A stretch of 43,371 nucleotides of DNA from assembly GCA_900757145.1 (NCBI GenBank), contig CAAEMT010000044.1, positions 1-43,371 on the forward strand. The letters run 5' to 3'. Source of the DNA: Lachnospiraceae bacterium. Lineage in GTDB: Bacteria > Bacillota > Clostridia > Lachnospirales > Lachnospiraceae. The notes under the pieces are model-generated. The model was not told the origin of the DNA. It was given only the letters and a program-made list of their open reading frames with translations, and did not search any database. Both the position numbers and the translations under genes were made by a program. This document shows positions 1 through 7,430 of the stretch, in pieces; position 1 is the first letter of the stretch, and each line of letters opens with the position of its first letter.

Positions 1-87
1 CAAAGAGCATTAACGAAAGAAAGACTGATAAAATGGGGCTATTATGATTTAGCCACAGCGTATCAGTCTCTGCACGTCAACTATTGA
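1..87 (+). CDS. Group II intron reverse transcriptase/maturase, C-terminal fragment
   Basis: Frame 1 reads through from the window edge to a TGA at 85-87 and gives 28 residues ending in YQSLHVNY. The sequence LTKERLIKWGYYDLATAYQSL matches the extreme C-terminus of LtrA-type intron-encoded proteins, which end just before domain V. The reverse transcriptase, maturase and any endonuclease domains lie outside the window. The identification rests both on the peptide and on the domain V/VI RNA that follows directly. The family acts in intron splicing and retrohoming. Whether this copy is intact cannot be judged here. Confidence 0.75.
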   Translation, partial: QRALTKERLIKWGYYDLATAYQSLHVNY

Positions 88-158
88 AACCGCCGTGTAG
101 CGAACGGTACGCACGGTGGTGTGAGAGGACGGGAGCTAATCACTCCCTCCTACTCGAT
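1..158 (+). mobile_element. Group II intron, 3' end (partial)
   Basis: The window opens inside a group II intron. The maturase reading frame ends at 87. It is followed at once by a domain V-like hairpin (about 85-122), in which the strand ACCGCCGT pairs with ACGGTGGT and the tip contains GAAC between GGU/AC pairs. The sequence GTGAGAGG then leads into a domain VI-like stem (about 130-147, GGGAG/CTCCC) with unpaired adenosines that could supply the branch point. The 3' end probably lies near 158, after TACTCGAT, judged from the usual ending of such introns. The element is oriented towards the 3' end of coaX and sits between coaX and whatever lies outside the window, so it interrupts no gene visible here. 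The intron class cannot be fixed without the 5' part. Confidence 0.85.
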
Positions 159-200
159 TAGTAAGTAAATTTACAGTTTCATATATCCGTTGTACTAGAA

Positions 201-971
201 TCAGCGCGTTTTGTTTTTATTGTAGATGTACATCAGCCCTTTAAGCAGCAGGCGGTCATCTATGATTATTTCGTGTCTGCAGTATGGAATGATTGTTTTG
301 GAAAGACCGCCCGTAGAAACGATAGTGCAGGCTTCACCGAGCTCTTCCTCAATACGTTCAATAGCGCCATCGATACTGGCAGCAGTACAGTAGATGATTC
401 CGCTGCGCATACAGTCAACGGTATTGGAGCCGATGACTTTTTTTGGCGGATCAAGACTGATCTTCGGGAGCTGTGAGGTACGCATTGTCAGAGAGTCGAG
501 CGAAACGCGAAGTCCCGGGTAGATCATGCCGCCCAGAAAATTTTTATCTCGGTCGATCGCGGAGATTGTTGTAGCCGTACCCATGTCTACAATGATAAGA
601 GGACACGGATAATCGTGGATCGCTGCCACTGCATCGGCCACGCGGTCACTTCCAAGCTGCGCCGGATTGTCGAGCAGAATCTTAAGTCCTGTTTTAATTC
701 CAGGACCTACTATCATGACATGCTTTCCCGTCAGACGGACCATTGCTTCTTGTACTGTGTGTGTCACTGAGGGAACAACAGAAGAGATGATACCGCCTTC
801 AATGGAATGATGGCTCAAATTGTTCAGTTCCAGGATATTTTTAATCAGGACTGTGTACTCCAGTACCGTAGAGTTCTGATTTGTGGAAAGCCTTTCAATA
901 AAAAGTATTTTTTCATTTTCAAAGCATCCCAGTACAATATTTGAATTTCCGATATCGACGGCAAGAATCAT
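201..971 (-). CDS. coaX: Type III pantothenate kinase CoaX
   Basis: This 256-residue protein catalyses the first step of coenzyme A synthesis, the ATP-dependent phosphorylation of pantothenate, in the cytoplasm. The N-terminal phosphate-binding motif DIGNSN (residues 6-11), the NPAQLGSDR segment near 102-110, the DMGTATT motif near 129-135 and GGMIYPG near 147-153 are the signatures of the ASKHA-fold type III kinase. The length is normal for the family. Type III enzymes are known to be insensitive to CoA feedback and to need a monovalent cation. The ATG at 971 has a good GGAGG site a few bases upstream. The gene lies 32 bp downstream of panT on the same strand and is very likely cotranscribed with it. 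CoaBC, which acts next in the pathway, is divergently oriented about 1 kb away. Confidence 0.96.
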   Translation of the reverse strand: MILAVDIGNSNIVLGCFENEKILFIERLSTNQNSTVLEYTVLIKNILELNNLSHHSIEGGIISSVVPSVTHTVQEAMVRLTGKHVMIVGPGIKTGLKILLDNPAQLGSDRVADAVAAIHDYPCPLIIVDMGTATTISAIDRDKNFLGGMIYPGLRVSLDSLTMRTSQLPKISLDPPKKVIGSNTVDCMRSGIIYCTAASIDGAIERIEEELGEACTIVSTGGLSKTIIPYCRHEIIIDDRLLLKGLMYIYNKNKTR

Positions 972-1003
972 GTCATCCTCCTGTATTAAGATTGAATTTT
1001 TGT

Positions 1004-1636
1004 TTATGCGGCGCTTGCCCTGCGTTCTGCCGGGACAAAATGCGCTTTGTGAAGCGCCATTGCAATGGCTCCTGTAAGTACAGTAGAGGCAGCCATTTCA
1101 CATACAGCATTGATACCGACAAAGCTGCAGATAAAGACAATCACATTCTGTCCGCCCATAAGCTCCTGTACATATTGCGAATTCCCGAAGAGAAGCACGA
1201 GTGCAGTCATGAAAAAGGCTGTATTCAAAAATGCAGAGGAAAATCCTGTCACGAGGCAGGCGATAGAAGTATTTGTCAGTTTTCTTGAAGCACGGAAAAT
1301 ATAGCCGAGTAAGAAACCATCGAGTACACGCGGAACGAAACGCTGGACAAAGGCAAAAAAAGGATTGATGTCAAAAAGGATCGCTCCCATTGCGCTTGTG
1401 CCGCCGATGCCGATGCACTGTAAAAAGCTTGTCATGCCGAAGATCGCGCCAGCGGCTGCTCCGCCGGAGGGACCAAGCGTGATAGCTGCGATCGCTACGG
1501 GGATCACATTAAAAGTGATAGCGAGCGGTCCGATATTCAGATAACCGAGCGGGGTGTACGCCATAAGAAGCAAAATTGCGGCGATAAGACCGATTAGAAC
1601 GAGTTGCGAAGTGTGTGTTCTTGTGTTTGTATTCAT
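1004..1636 (-). CDS. panT: ECF transporter S component, probable pantothenate-specific PanT
   Basis: This is a 210-residue, very hydrophobic protein with about six membrane segments, the size and layout of S components of energy-coupling factor vitamin transporters. It would bind a vitamin outside the cell and use a shared EcfA/EcfA'/EcfT module encoded elsewhere. The residues alone show only the ECF-S fold (for example GPLAITFNVIPVAIAAITLGP near 37-57). The specificity for pantothenate is inferred from the position directly upstream of coaX and divergent from coaBC. The start at 1636 has an AGGAGG site. A good minus-strand promoter lies at 1820-1848, leaving a leader of about 177 nt that contains two hairpins. 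Confidence 0.85.
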   Translation of the reverse strand: MNTNTRTHTSQLVLIGLIAAILLLMAYTPLGYLNIGPLAITFNVIPVAIAAITLGPSGGAAAGAIFGMTSFLQCIGIGGTSAMGAILFDINPFFAFVQRFVPRVLDGFLLGYIFRASRKLTNTSIACLVTGFSSAFLNTAFFMTALVLLFGNSQYVQELMGGQNVIVFICSFVGINAVCEMAASTVLTGAIAMALHKAHFVPAERRASAA

Positions 1637-1712
1637 ATTTGTCCTCCTTGTTATTATTCCCTTTCGTACATGATGCAGACAGTGTCACAGCTCATTGAAA
1701 GATACCGGATAA

Positions 1713-1741
1713 AGACTGCCGTCCGAAGCGGTACAGCGTCT
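1713..1741 (-). promoter_or_regulatory. Hairpin with two bulged adenosines in the panT leader (pan-motif-like)
   Basis: On the minus strand the leader folds as AGAC, GCTGT, bulged A, CCG, loop CTT, CGG, ACGGC, bulged A, GTCT. All three helices pair, with one G-U pair. The pan RNA motif is described as a stem-loop with two conserved bulged adenosines upstream of pantothenate synthesis genes and often occurs in tandem. The location before a pantothenate uptake gene fits that pattern. The match to the published consensus was not computed. A second, simpler hairpin lies upstream at 1769-1788. Confidence 0.45.
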
Positions 1742-1768
1742 GAAAGTATTTTTCGCAGATTCTTGAGA

Positions 1769-1788
1769 CAGAGCAGATACTGCATCTG
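1769..1788 (-). promoter_or_regulatory. Second hairpin in the panT leader
   Basis: On the minus strand this 20-nt stretch folds as CAGA, bulged T, GCAG, loop TAT, CTGC, TCTG. It lies about 28 nt before the two-bulged-A hairpin and within the predicted panT transcript. It may be a tandem partner of that hairpin, but it has only one bulge and the bulged base is U, so the relationship is weak. Confidence 0.3.
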
Positions 1789-1819
1789 TAATGTTGGGAT
1801 ACAATACAATTACACGGGC

Positions 1820-1848
1820 AGTATAGCACGGATGAGGATATTCTACAA
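1820..1848 (-). promoter_or_regulatory. Promoter of panT-coaX
   Basis: On the minus strand TTGTAG (1848-1843) and TATACT (1825-1820) are separated by exactly 17 bp, a good housekeeping sigma-factor promoter. Transcription would start near 1813. It is the only convincing leftward promoter in the 360-bp gap between panT and coaBC. Confidence 0.6.
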
Positions 1849-1891
1849 TATTTTTTGCGGCAAAAATTGCCGTGTACGAAAAGAAAAACAT

Positions 1892-1920
1892 TTGTTTTTT
1901 GAAGCGGAATCCGTTATACT
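1892..1920 (+). promoter_or_regulatory. Promoter of coaBC
   Basis: TTGTTT (1892-1897) and TATACT (1915-1920) are 17 bp apart, about 75 bp before the coaBC start codon. The -35 box matches only in TTG, while the -10 box is good. Together with the leftward panT promoter it makes this gap a divergent control region for coenzyme A genes. Confidence 0.5.
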
Positions 1921-1996
1921 AATACAGGCGCATAAAAGATGGAAACTGCGCAGAATCTTTGTGTAAAATCAAATAAGAAAGTATAGAGAGAAAGTT

Positions 1997-3199
1997 ATGT
2001 TAAAAGGAAAAACAGTCATTCTCGGTGTGACGGGAAGTATTGCTGCGTACAAGGCGGCGAATTTGGCGAGCCTTCTAAAAAAGCAGCATGCGGACGTACA
2101 TGTGATCATGACGGAAAATGCGAAGCAGTTCATTACTCCGGTGACGTTTGAATCTCTGACCGGAAATAAGTGTCTGACCGATACGTTTGACCGCAATTTT
2201 CAATTTCAGGTAGAGCATGTGGAGCTTGCAAAGCGGGCGGATCTCGTGCTTGTCGCTCCAGCTACGGCGAATGTCATGGCGAAGCTGGCGCATGGCATTG
2301 CGGACGATATGCTGACAACGACAGTGCTTGCCTGTCAGTGTCCGAAGCTCATCGCTCCGGCAATGAACACGCGTATGTACGAAAATCCTGTGACACAGGA
2401 TAATCAGGAGATCCTGAAAAAATACGGATGGCAGGTGATAGAGCCTGAAAGCGGCTATTTGGCATGTGGCGATACGGGAAAAGGGAAGTTTCCAAAGGAA
2501 GGGCTTATAGTAGAGCATGTATTGAACGTGATCGCCTGTCAGAAAGATATGAAAGGACTGCGTGTCCTCGTGACGGCAGGCCCGACGATGGAAGCAATTG
2601 ATCCCGTCCGGTTTATTTCCAATCATTCGACAGGAAAGATGGGATATGCAGTTGCGGCTGTATGCGCCAGAAGAGGCGCAAGTGTGACGCTCGTTTCAGG
2701 AAAAACGGCGCTTGAGGCTCCGGTTGGAACGAAGAGGATAGACGTAAAAAGCGCGCAAGAAATGTTTGACGTGGTGACGGAACATGCGGCACAGCAAGAT
2801 ATCATCATCAAAGCGGCGGCTGTCGCAGATTATCGTCCGGCAGTAGTCTCTGACCAGAAGGTGAAGAAAAAGGATGGGGAGCTTTCCATTGTACTTGCGC
2901 GCACGCAGGATATACTTGCATGGCTTGGAGCACACAGGACCGGAGAGCAGGTACTGTGCGGCTTTGCCATGGAGACGGAGCATATGGTGGAGCATGCAAG
3001 GGAGAAGCTCCTTAGAAAGAATGTGGATCTGATCGCGGCAAACAATGTAAAGGTAGCGGGAGCAGGATTTGGCACCGATACGAATGTGATCACGCTGATC
3101 GGTCGGGACGGCATACGCGAGCTTGAGCTGATGAGTAAAGAAGAGGTAGCCATGAAGCTCGTAGACGAGCTTCTGCTGATCCGCAGCAAAAGATCGTAA
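1997..3199 (+). CDS. coaBC: Bifunctional phosphopantothenoylcysteine decarboxylase / phosphopantothenate-cysteine ligase CoaBC
   Basis: This 400-residue protein joins cysteine to 4'-phosphopantothenate and decarboxylates the product to 4'-phosphopantetheine. The N-terminal half (about 1-180) is the FMN-binding HFCD decarboxylase. It contains GSIAAYKAAN, the PAMNTRMYENP motif, and ACGDTGKGK with the catalytic cysteine. The C-terminal half (about 188-400) is the CTP-dependent ligase. It contains AGPTMEAIDPVRFISNHSTG, the dimer-interface segment KMGYAVA, and AAAVADYRP followed by the VKKKDG substrate loop. The length is that of normal bacterial CoaBC. It forms the pathway with the divergent panT-coaX. 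GH125 follows after 128 bp with no clear terminator between. Confidence 0.97.
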   Translation: MLKGKTVILGVTGSIAAYKAANLASLLKKQHADVHVIMTENAKQFITPVTFESLTGNKCLTDTFDRNFQFQVEHVELAKRADLVLVAPATANVMAKLAHGIADDMLTTTVLACQCPKLIAPAMNTRMYENPVTQDNQEILKKYGWQVIEPESGYLACGDTGKGKFPKEGLIVEHVLNVIACQKDMKGLRVLVTAGPTMEAIDPVRFISNHSTGKMGYAVAAVCARRGASVTLVSGKTALEAPVGTKRIDVKSAQEMFDVVTEHAAQQDIIIKAAAVADYRPAVVSDQKVKKKDGELSIVLARTQDILAWLGAHRTGEQVLCGFAMETEHMVEHAREKLLRKNVDLIAANNVKVAGAGFGTDTNVITLIGRDGIRELELMSKEEVAMKLVDELLLIRSKRS

Positions 3200-3298
3200 G
3201 GAGCGCAGGCGCAAAAGAGAACAGACGGTCAAACAACAAAAGAGAAAAGGAGCGCAGACGTCCATACATAAAAATGAGAGAGGAAAAGGGGACAGACG
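3198..3298 (+). repeat. Short purine-rich repeats between coaBC and the GH125 gene
   Basis: The sequence AAGGAGCGCAG-CG occurs at 3198-3211 and again at 3247-3260, and CAGACG occurs three times (3222-3227, 3255-3260, 3293-3298). The whole gap is rich in A and G on the plus strand. AAGGAG resembles a ribosome binding site, but no open frame follows it here. The function is unknown. The repeats may be local duplication. Confidence 0.4.
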
Positions 3299-3327
3299 CA
3301 TAGTATAAGGAAGAAAGAGGTATCATT

Positions 3328-4614
3328 ATGGGAAAAAACAGAGCATCCGTAGAAGCGGTTTTAGACAGAGTAAAGGCATCGTTTGCAGACGAGCCGCGTC
3401 TTGCGAAGATATTTGAAACATGTTATACAAATACACTTGATACTACTGTAAAAAAAATGGAAGATGGGACGACGCATGTGATCACGGGCGATATTCCCGC
3501 GATGTGGCTAAGGGATTCTACAGCGCAGCTGCGTCCGTATCTGATTCCGGCGGCAGAAGATGAGGAGCTTGCAGAGCTGATCGCGGGACTTGTGCGCCGC
3601 CAGTTCAAATTTATCTGCATTGAACCATATGCGAATGCGTTTAACGAGAAGCCGGACGGTTCCTGCTGGGAAAAAGATTTTCCGGATCAGAATCCGTGGG
3701 TATGGGAGCAGAAGTTTGAGATTGATTCTCTGTGCTATCCGCTGCAGCTTGCATACCTTCTGTGGAAAAATACGGGCTGTACAAGTCAGTTTGACGAGAA
3801 TTTTAAAAACGGCGCATATAGCATTCTGAACGTATTCCATACGGAGCAAAATCACGAGGAAAAATCGGCGTACCGCTTTGAACGCCGTCATTCCTTCCAT
3901 ACAGATACGCTTTCCAGAGACGGCAAGGGATCGCTTACGCGCCCTGATACGGGACTGATCTGGTCAGGTTTTCGCCCGAGTGACGATTCCTGTGTTTACG
4001 GTTATCTGATCCCATCGAATATGTTTGCATGGGTAGTGCTTGGATATCTGTCAGAGATTGCCCGTGCGATCTACAAAGACGAAGAGCTTGCTGCAAAAGC
4101 AGAGAAAATGCGCACACAGATACGCGATGGCATTGAAAAATACGCTGTGATCAAGACAGAGGAATTCGGAGATATTTACGCTTATGAGGTGGACGGATAC
4201 GGACAGTGCAACCTGATGGATGACGCCAACGTGCCGAGTCTGCTTTCTATGAGCTATCTCGGATACGAGCCGGCCCGTCCGGAGGTTGCCGAAAATACGA
4301 GGCGTTTCCTCTTAAGCGACGCTAATCCGTATTATTTCCACGGAAAGTCTGCCGCAGGCATCGGCAGTCCGCATACGCCGTCCTCTTATATCTGGCACAT
4401 TGCAATGGCAATGGAGGGATTGACAGAATCCGATCAGGAGCGCAAGCTGGAGATCCTGCGCAGCCTTGCAGACTGCGATGGCGGTACAGGAATGATGCAT
4501 GAAGGCTTCCACTGCGACGATCCGACACGGTTTACGAGAGAATGGTTTTCGTGGGCAAATGCGATGTATGCAGAGCTTTTGCTTTCCTGTCTGGGCACCG
4601 AAGTCGAACGCTGA
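3328..4614 (+). CDS. Glycoside hydrolase family 125, exo-alpha-1,6-mannosidase
   Basis: This 428-residue protein has no signal peptide or membrane segment and should act in the cytoplasm, removing terminal alpha-1,6-linked mannose from imported N-glycan or yeast mannan fragments. The family-125 hallmarks are present. MWLRDSTAQLRPYL lies near residues 55-68. SGFRPSDDSCVYGYLIP lies near 212-228 and carries the expected acid aspartate. The C-terminal segment TREWFSWANAMYAELL carries the expected base glutamate. The length is normal for the family. No transporter or other mannan enzyme lies beside it. Its neighbours serve coenzyme A and folate metabolism, so it appears to be a lone gene rather than part of a polysaccharide locus. 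Confidence 0.93.
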   Translation: MGKNRASVEAVLDRVKASFADEPRLAKIFETCYTNTLDTTVKKMEDGTTHVITGDIPAMWLRDSTAQLRPYLIPAAEDEELAELIAGLVRRQFKFICIEPYANAFNEKPDGSCWEKDFPDQNPWVWEQKFEIDSLCYPLQLAYLLWKNTGCTSQFDENFKNGAYSILNVFHTEQNHEEKSAYRFERRHSFHTDTLSRDGKGSLTRPDTGLIWSGFRPSDDSCVYGYLIPSNMFAWVVLGYLSEIARAIYKDEELAAKAEKMRTQIRDGIEKYAVIKTEEFGDIYAYEVDGYGQCNLMDDANVPSLLSMSYLGYEPARPEVAENTRRFLLSDANPYYFHGKSAAGIGSPHTPSSYIWHIAMAMEGLTESDQERKLEILRSLADCDGGTGMMHEGFHCDDPTRFTREWFSWANAMYAELLLSCLGTEVER

Positions 4615-4678
4615 TTAATGGATTTGCGATTATCATGACAATACATAATTAGAACTAGCAAACATGGCTATCTTGTGT

Positions 4679-4689
4679 TATACTATAAA
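4679..4689 (+). promoter_or_regulatory. Possible -10 elements of the metV-rnfC operon promoter
   Basis: TATACT (4679-4684) runs directly into TATAAA (4684-4689). Either could be a -10 box giving a start near 4691-4696 and a leader of about 120 nt. No good -35 box was seen at the right distance, so this call is weak. Confidence 0.3.
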
Positions 4690-4705
4690 CTGTTTAAGTA
4701 TGAAA

Positions 4706-4786
4706 TTGAGCGATTTGCCTGCTCTGCGTTTTTTTCTATAAAGTGCAGAGGACGAAAATGGCGAAACAGACAGGCGAACCGCTTGA
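4706..4786 (+). promoter_or_regulatory. Strongly folded leader of the one-carbon operon, family not recognised
   Basis: Three helices stack along one axis. P1 pairs 4706-4712 (TTGAGCG) with 4780-4786 (CGCTTGA). After a 1x1 mismatch, P2 pairs 4714-4721 (TTTGCCTG) with 4771-4778 (CAGGCGAA). P3 follows directly on the 5' side and pairs 4722-4732 (CTCTGC plus GTTTT) with 4740-4750 (AAAGT plus GCAGAG, with G-U pairs). The only large unpaired part is a one-sided, purine-rich 20-nt bulge at 4751-4770. The structure ends 14 nt before the ribosome binding site and has no U tract, so control of translation is possible. It does not match the tetrahydrofolate riboswitch sequences that I know. Confidence 0.5.
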
Positions 4787-4814
4787 AAATTAAATCAATG
4801 AGGAAGGTGAGCAA

Positions 4815-6776
4815 TTGGAAAACTATACTAAGTATAAGTTGAAAAGCAATGAAGAACTGGCGGCTTTATTAGCCGACAAAGATAACCTGTTCATCGTTGC
4901 CTGTAACAAGTGCTTCAAGGAATTTGAGACCGTAGGTGAACCGGACTGCGCTGAGTTCGAGAAATTTGCCGCTGAGCTTGGCAAGACGGTCACAGGCAGC
5001 GTAAGAGCTGATTTTCTGTGTAATACGAACCACACAGGAAAAATATTGCCGGATATGATTCCGGAAGGCACAGAGAATGTTGTTGTGATCTCCTGCGGAC
5101 TGGGTGTTCAGACAGTAGCAGGAATGGCCGGAAAGCCTGCATATGCAGCGGCTAATTCCCTGAATTATACAGGGCATCACGGCATGGCTCTGACGAAAAA
5201 GAGCTGTGATGCGTGTGCGCAGTGTTATCTGAATATCACAGGCGGCATCTGTCCGATCGTTGACTGCTCCAAGAGTCTTGTCAATGGACAGTGCGGCGGC
5301 GCAAAGAACGGAAAATGTGAAGTCGATCCGAACAAGGACTGTGCATGGGCGAAGATCTATGACAGACTTGAGAAACAGGGACGCCTTCAGGAGTTTTTGG
5401 ATCAGCCAATCCAGATACGCGATTACTCCAAGGTGAACTTCAAAGTGATCAGTGACTATGTAAAATCAATTCGTGATGAGCGCCTTGACGGCTACTACGG
5501 CGGTGTTCATCCATCTGAGCATAAGGAATTCAGCGAGCATATCGATCTCGTGAGATTCCCGGAACCGAAGACAGTAGTAATCCCTCTCTCTATGCATGCA
5601 GGCGCTCCGGCGAACCCAATCGTAGAAGTAGGCGAGACTGTCTGCGTAGGACAGAAGATCGGTGAAGCCGCAGGCTTTATCAGCAGCCCTGTCCACTCCA
5701 GTGTCAGCGGAAAAGTAGTTGCTATTGAGGAGCGTCCTCATCCGACGAGAGGTATGTGTCCGTCTATAGTGATCGAATCCGATGGCAAAAATACTCTGCA
5801 CGAATCTGTAAAACCGCACGGAGACCTTGACAGCCTGACACCGGACGAGATTGTTGAGATCGTTCGCGAGGCAGGTATCGTAGGTATGGGCGGCGCCGGT
5901 TTCCCGACATCTGTCAAGCTGAAACCGCCGAAGCCGATCGACACGATTTTGCTGAACGGCTGCGAGTGTGAGCCGTACCTGACCGCGGATCACAAGGTGC
6001 TTCTGGCATTTGCCGATGATATTATTTTTGGCCTTAAGGCTATGATCAAGACAGTCGGTGCAGAAAAAGGTATCATTGTTATTGAGGATAACAAGCCGGA
6101 TGCAGTAGAACTGATGCAGGCGAAGGTAGCTGACATCGACAATATGGAAGTAGTTGTTGCCAGAACGAAATACCCACAGGGTGCTGAGAAGATGCTGATC
6201 AAGCGTGTGATGCGCAGACAGGTTCCAAGCGGCGGACTCCCGGCAGATGTTGGAGTAGTAGTAGCTAATGTCAGCACAACGAAGGCGATCTCCGATGCGA
6301 TCCAGAAAGGAATGCCGCTGATCGAGCGTGTGACGACAGTGACAGGCGAGCATATCAGAAAGCCTGGAAACTTTATTGTAAAGATCGGTACGAATGTAGA
6401 AGAACTGATCGAGTACTGCGGCGGTATCGAGGGCGATGATGTGACAGTGAAGGCAGGCGGTCCGATGATGGGATTCGTTCTGAATACATTGAATGTGCCG
6501 ATTATCAAAGGCTCTAACGGTATCATTGCCGTAGATACAGACCATACGACAGAGCAGCCGTGTATTAAGTGCGGACGTTGTGTAGATGTCTGTCCGATGG
6601 AGCTGACTCCGTTGTATTTCTCCAAATATGCGGATGAAGAGAACTGGCTGGCTATGAAGGACAGGAATGTCATGGATTGTGTGGAATGCCGTTCCTGCGA
6701 ATACATCTGTTCTTCCAAGATTCCGTTGGTGGCGAAGATAAAAGCCGGAAAAAATGCGATAAGGGGGATGAAATAA
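4815..6776 (+). CDS. MetV-RnfC2 fusion: methylene-THF reductase partner with RnfC-like flavin/Fe-S electron-transfer module
   Basis: This 653-residue protein starts with TTG at 4815, set by the GGAAGGTGA site at 4802-4810. Residues 1-205 are a MetV-type domain (MTHFR C-terminal family). It has Cys at 30, 33, 69 and 94 and the cluster 131, 134, 137, 146, 151, 160, 168 and 176, likely Zn or Fe-S ligands. Residues 226-653 are RnfC-like. GGVHPSEHKE (229-238) and SPVHSSVSGK (291-300) mark the N-terminal barrel, GMGGAGFP (357-364) marks the flavin/NADH-binding fold, and two 4Fe-4S sites are formed by Cys 583/586/589/593 and 622/625/628/632. In acetogens, MetF-MetV-RnfC2 complexes couple NADH to methylene-THF reduction. 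Here MetV and RnfC2 are one chain, and a second MetV and MetF follow. The complex is probably cytoplasmic, since no membrane segment is seen. Confidence 0.9.
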   Translation: MENYTKYKLKSNEELAALLADKDNLFIVACNKCFKEFETVGEPDCAEFEKFAAELGKTVTGSVRADFLCNTNHTGKILPDMIPEGTENVVVISCGLGVQTVAGMAGKPAYAAANSLNYTGHHGMALTKKSCDACAQCYLNITGGICPIVDCSKSLVNGQCGGAKNGKCEVDPNKDCAWAKIYDRLEKQGRLQEFLDQPIQIRDYSKVNFKVISDYVKSIRDERLDGYYGGVHPSEHKEFSEHIDLVRFPEPKTVVIPLSMHAGAPANPIVEVGETVCVGQKIGEAAGFISSPVHSSVSGKVVAIEERPHPTRGMCPSIVIESDGKNTLHESVKPHGDLDSLTPDEIVEIVREAGIVGMGGAGFPTSVKLKPPKPIDTILLNGCECEPYLTADHKVLLAFADDIIFGLKAMIKTVGAEKGIIVIEDNKPDAVELMQAKVADIDNMEVVVARTKYPQGAEKMLIKRVMRRQVPSGGLPADVGVVVANVSTTKAISDAIQKGMPLIERVTTVTGEHIRKPGNFIVKIGTNVEELIEYCGGIEGDDVTVKAGGPMMGFVLNTLNVPIIKGSNGIIAVDTDHTTEQPCIKCGRCVDVCPMELTPLYFSKYADEENWLAMKDRNVMDCVECRSCEYICSSKIPLVAKIKAGKNAIRGMK

Positions 6777-6777
6777 T

Positions 6778-7392
6778 ATGTTAATTACCCAGTTAAAAGA
6801 AAAAGAAGTTATCGCATCTTTGGTAAAGGGCAAGGTTTTTATCGTGAACTGCCAGGGATGTAAAGAAGTGCGTTTCCCGGAGAAAGAGGCGATCGAGCTT
6901 CAGAAGGAAATGATGGCCGAGGGAAAAGTAACCGGTATTATTACGACAGATTACATCTGTAATCCGGATAATATGAAGCTGCGTCTTGAAAAGTACGCAG
7001 ACGCGATCGCAGCAGCAGATATGATCCTCGTGTTCTCCTGCGGTGTTGGCGTTCAGACGATTGCAGAGTATTTTGAAGATAAGAAAGTCTGCGCAGCATG
7101 CGATACATACCCGATGCCGGGATTTCAGGGCGTGACGCCGCTTGAGTACGACTGCGACCAGTGCGGCGAGTGCTACCTGAATATTACGGGAGGAATCTGC
7201 CCGATCACTGCATGTTCCAAGAGCCTTGTGAACGGACAGTGCGGCGGTTCCAAGAACGGCAAATGTGAAGTGGACAGCGAGATGGAGTGCGGCTGGGAGC
7301 GTATTTACAGACGTCTGGCACAGCTTGGCCGTCTCGATGTGATGAAATGCCCGACACAGGTGCGCAATTTCGCAACAGATGAGGAAGTGTAG
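6778..7392 (+). CDS. metV: MetV, methylene-tetrahydrofolate reductase small Fe-S/Zn subunit
   Basis: This 204-residue protein is a stand-alone MetV (MTHFR C-terminal family). It starts one base after the stop of the fusion gene, with AGGGGG upstream. It repeats the same cysteine pattern as the N-terminal domain of the upstream fusion: NCQGC near 24-28, FSCGVG near 87-92, and a block with CDQCGECYLNITGGICPI followed by CSKSLVNGQCGG and KNGKCEVD. The two MetV modules are clearly paralogous. The family forms a complex with MetF and binds an iron-sulfur cluster or zinc that mediates electron flow to the MetF flavin. This copy is the likely direct partner of MetF downstream. Confidence 0.9.
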   Translation: MLITQLKEKEVIASLVKGKVFIVNCQGCKEVRFPEKEAIELQKEMMAEGKVTGIITTDYICNPDNMKLRLEKYADAIAAADMILVFSCGVGVQTIAEYFEDKKVCAACDTYPMPGFQGVTPLEYDCDQCGECYLNITGGICPITACSKSLVNGQCGGSKNGKCEVDSEMECGWERIYRRLAQLGRLDVMKCPTQVRNFATDEEV

Positions 7393-7430
7393 CAACCTGC
7401 AAAAATATTAAGAGTAGGAGTGAACATAGA

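Noticed and set aside
2696..3301. A 201-codon open frame on the minus strand over coaBC
   Set aside because: It is a shadow of the well-supported coaBC gene.
4706..4786. Tetrahydrofolate riboswitch
   Set aside because: The location would suit it, but the helix order and loop sequences do not match the THF riboswitch features that I know. I kept it as an unassigned structured leader.
5466..6833. A 455-codon open frame on the minus strand opposite the MetV-RnfC fusion gene
   Set aside because: It mirrors a conserved coding sequence, has low-complexity His/Arg/Cys composition and no start signal.
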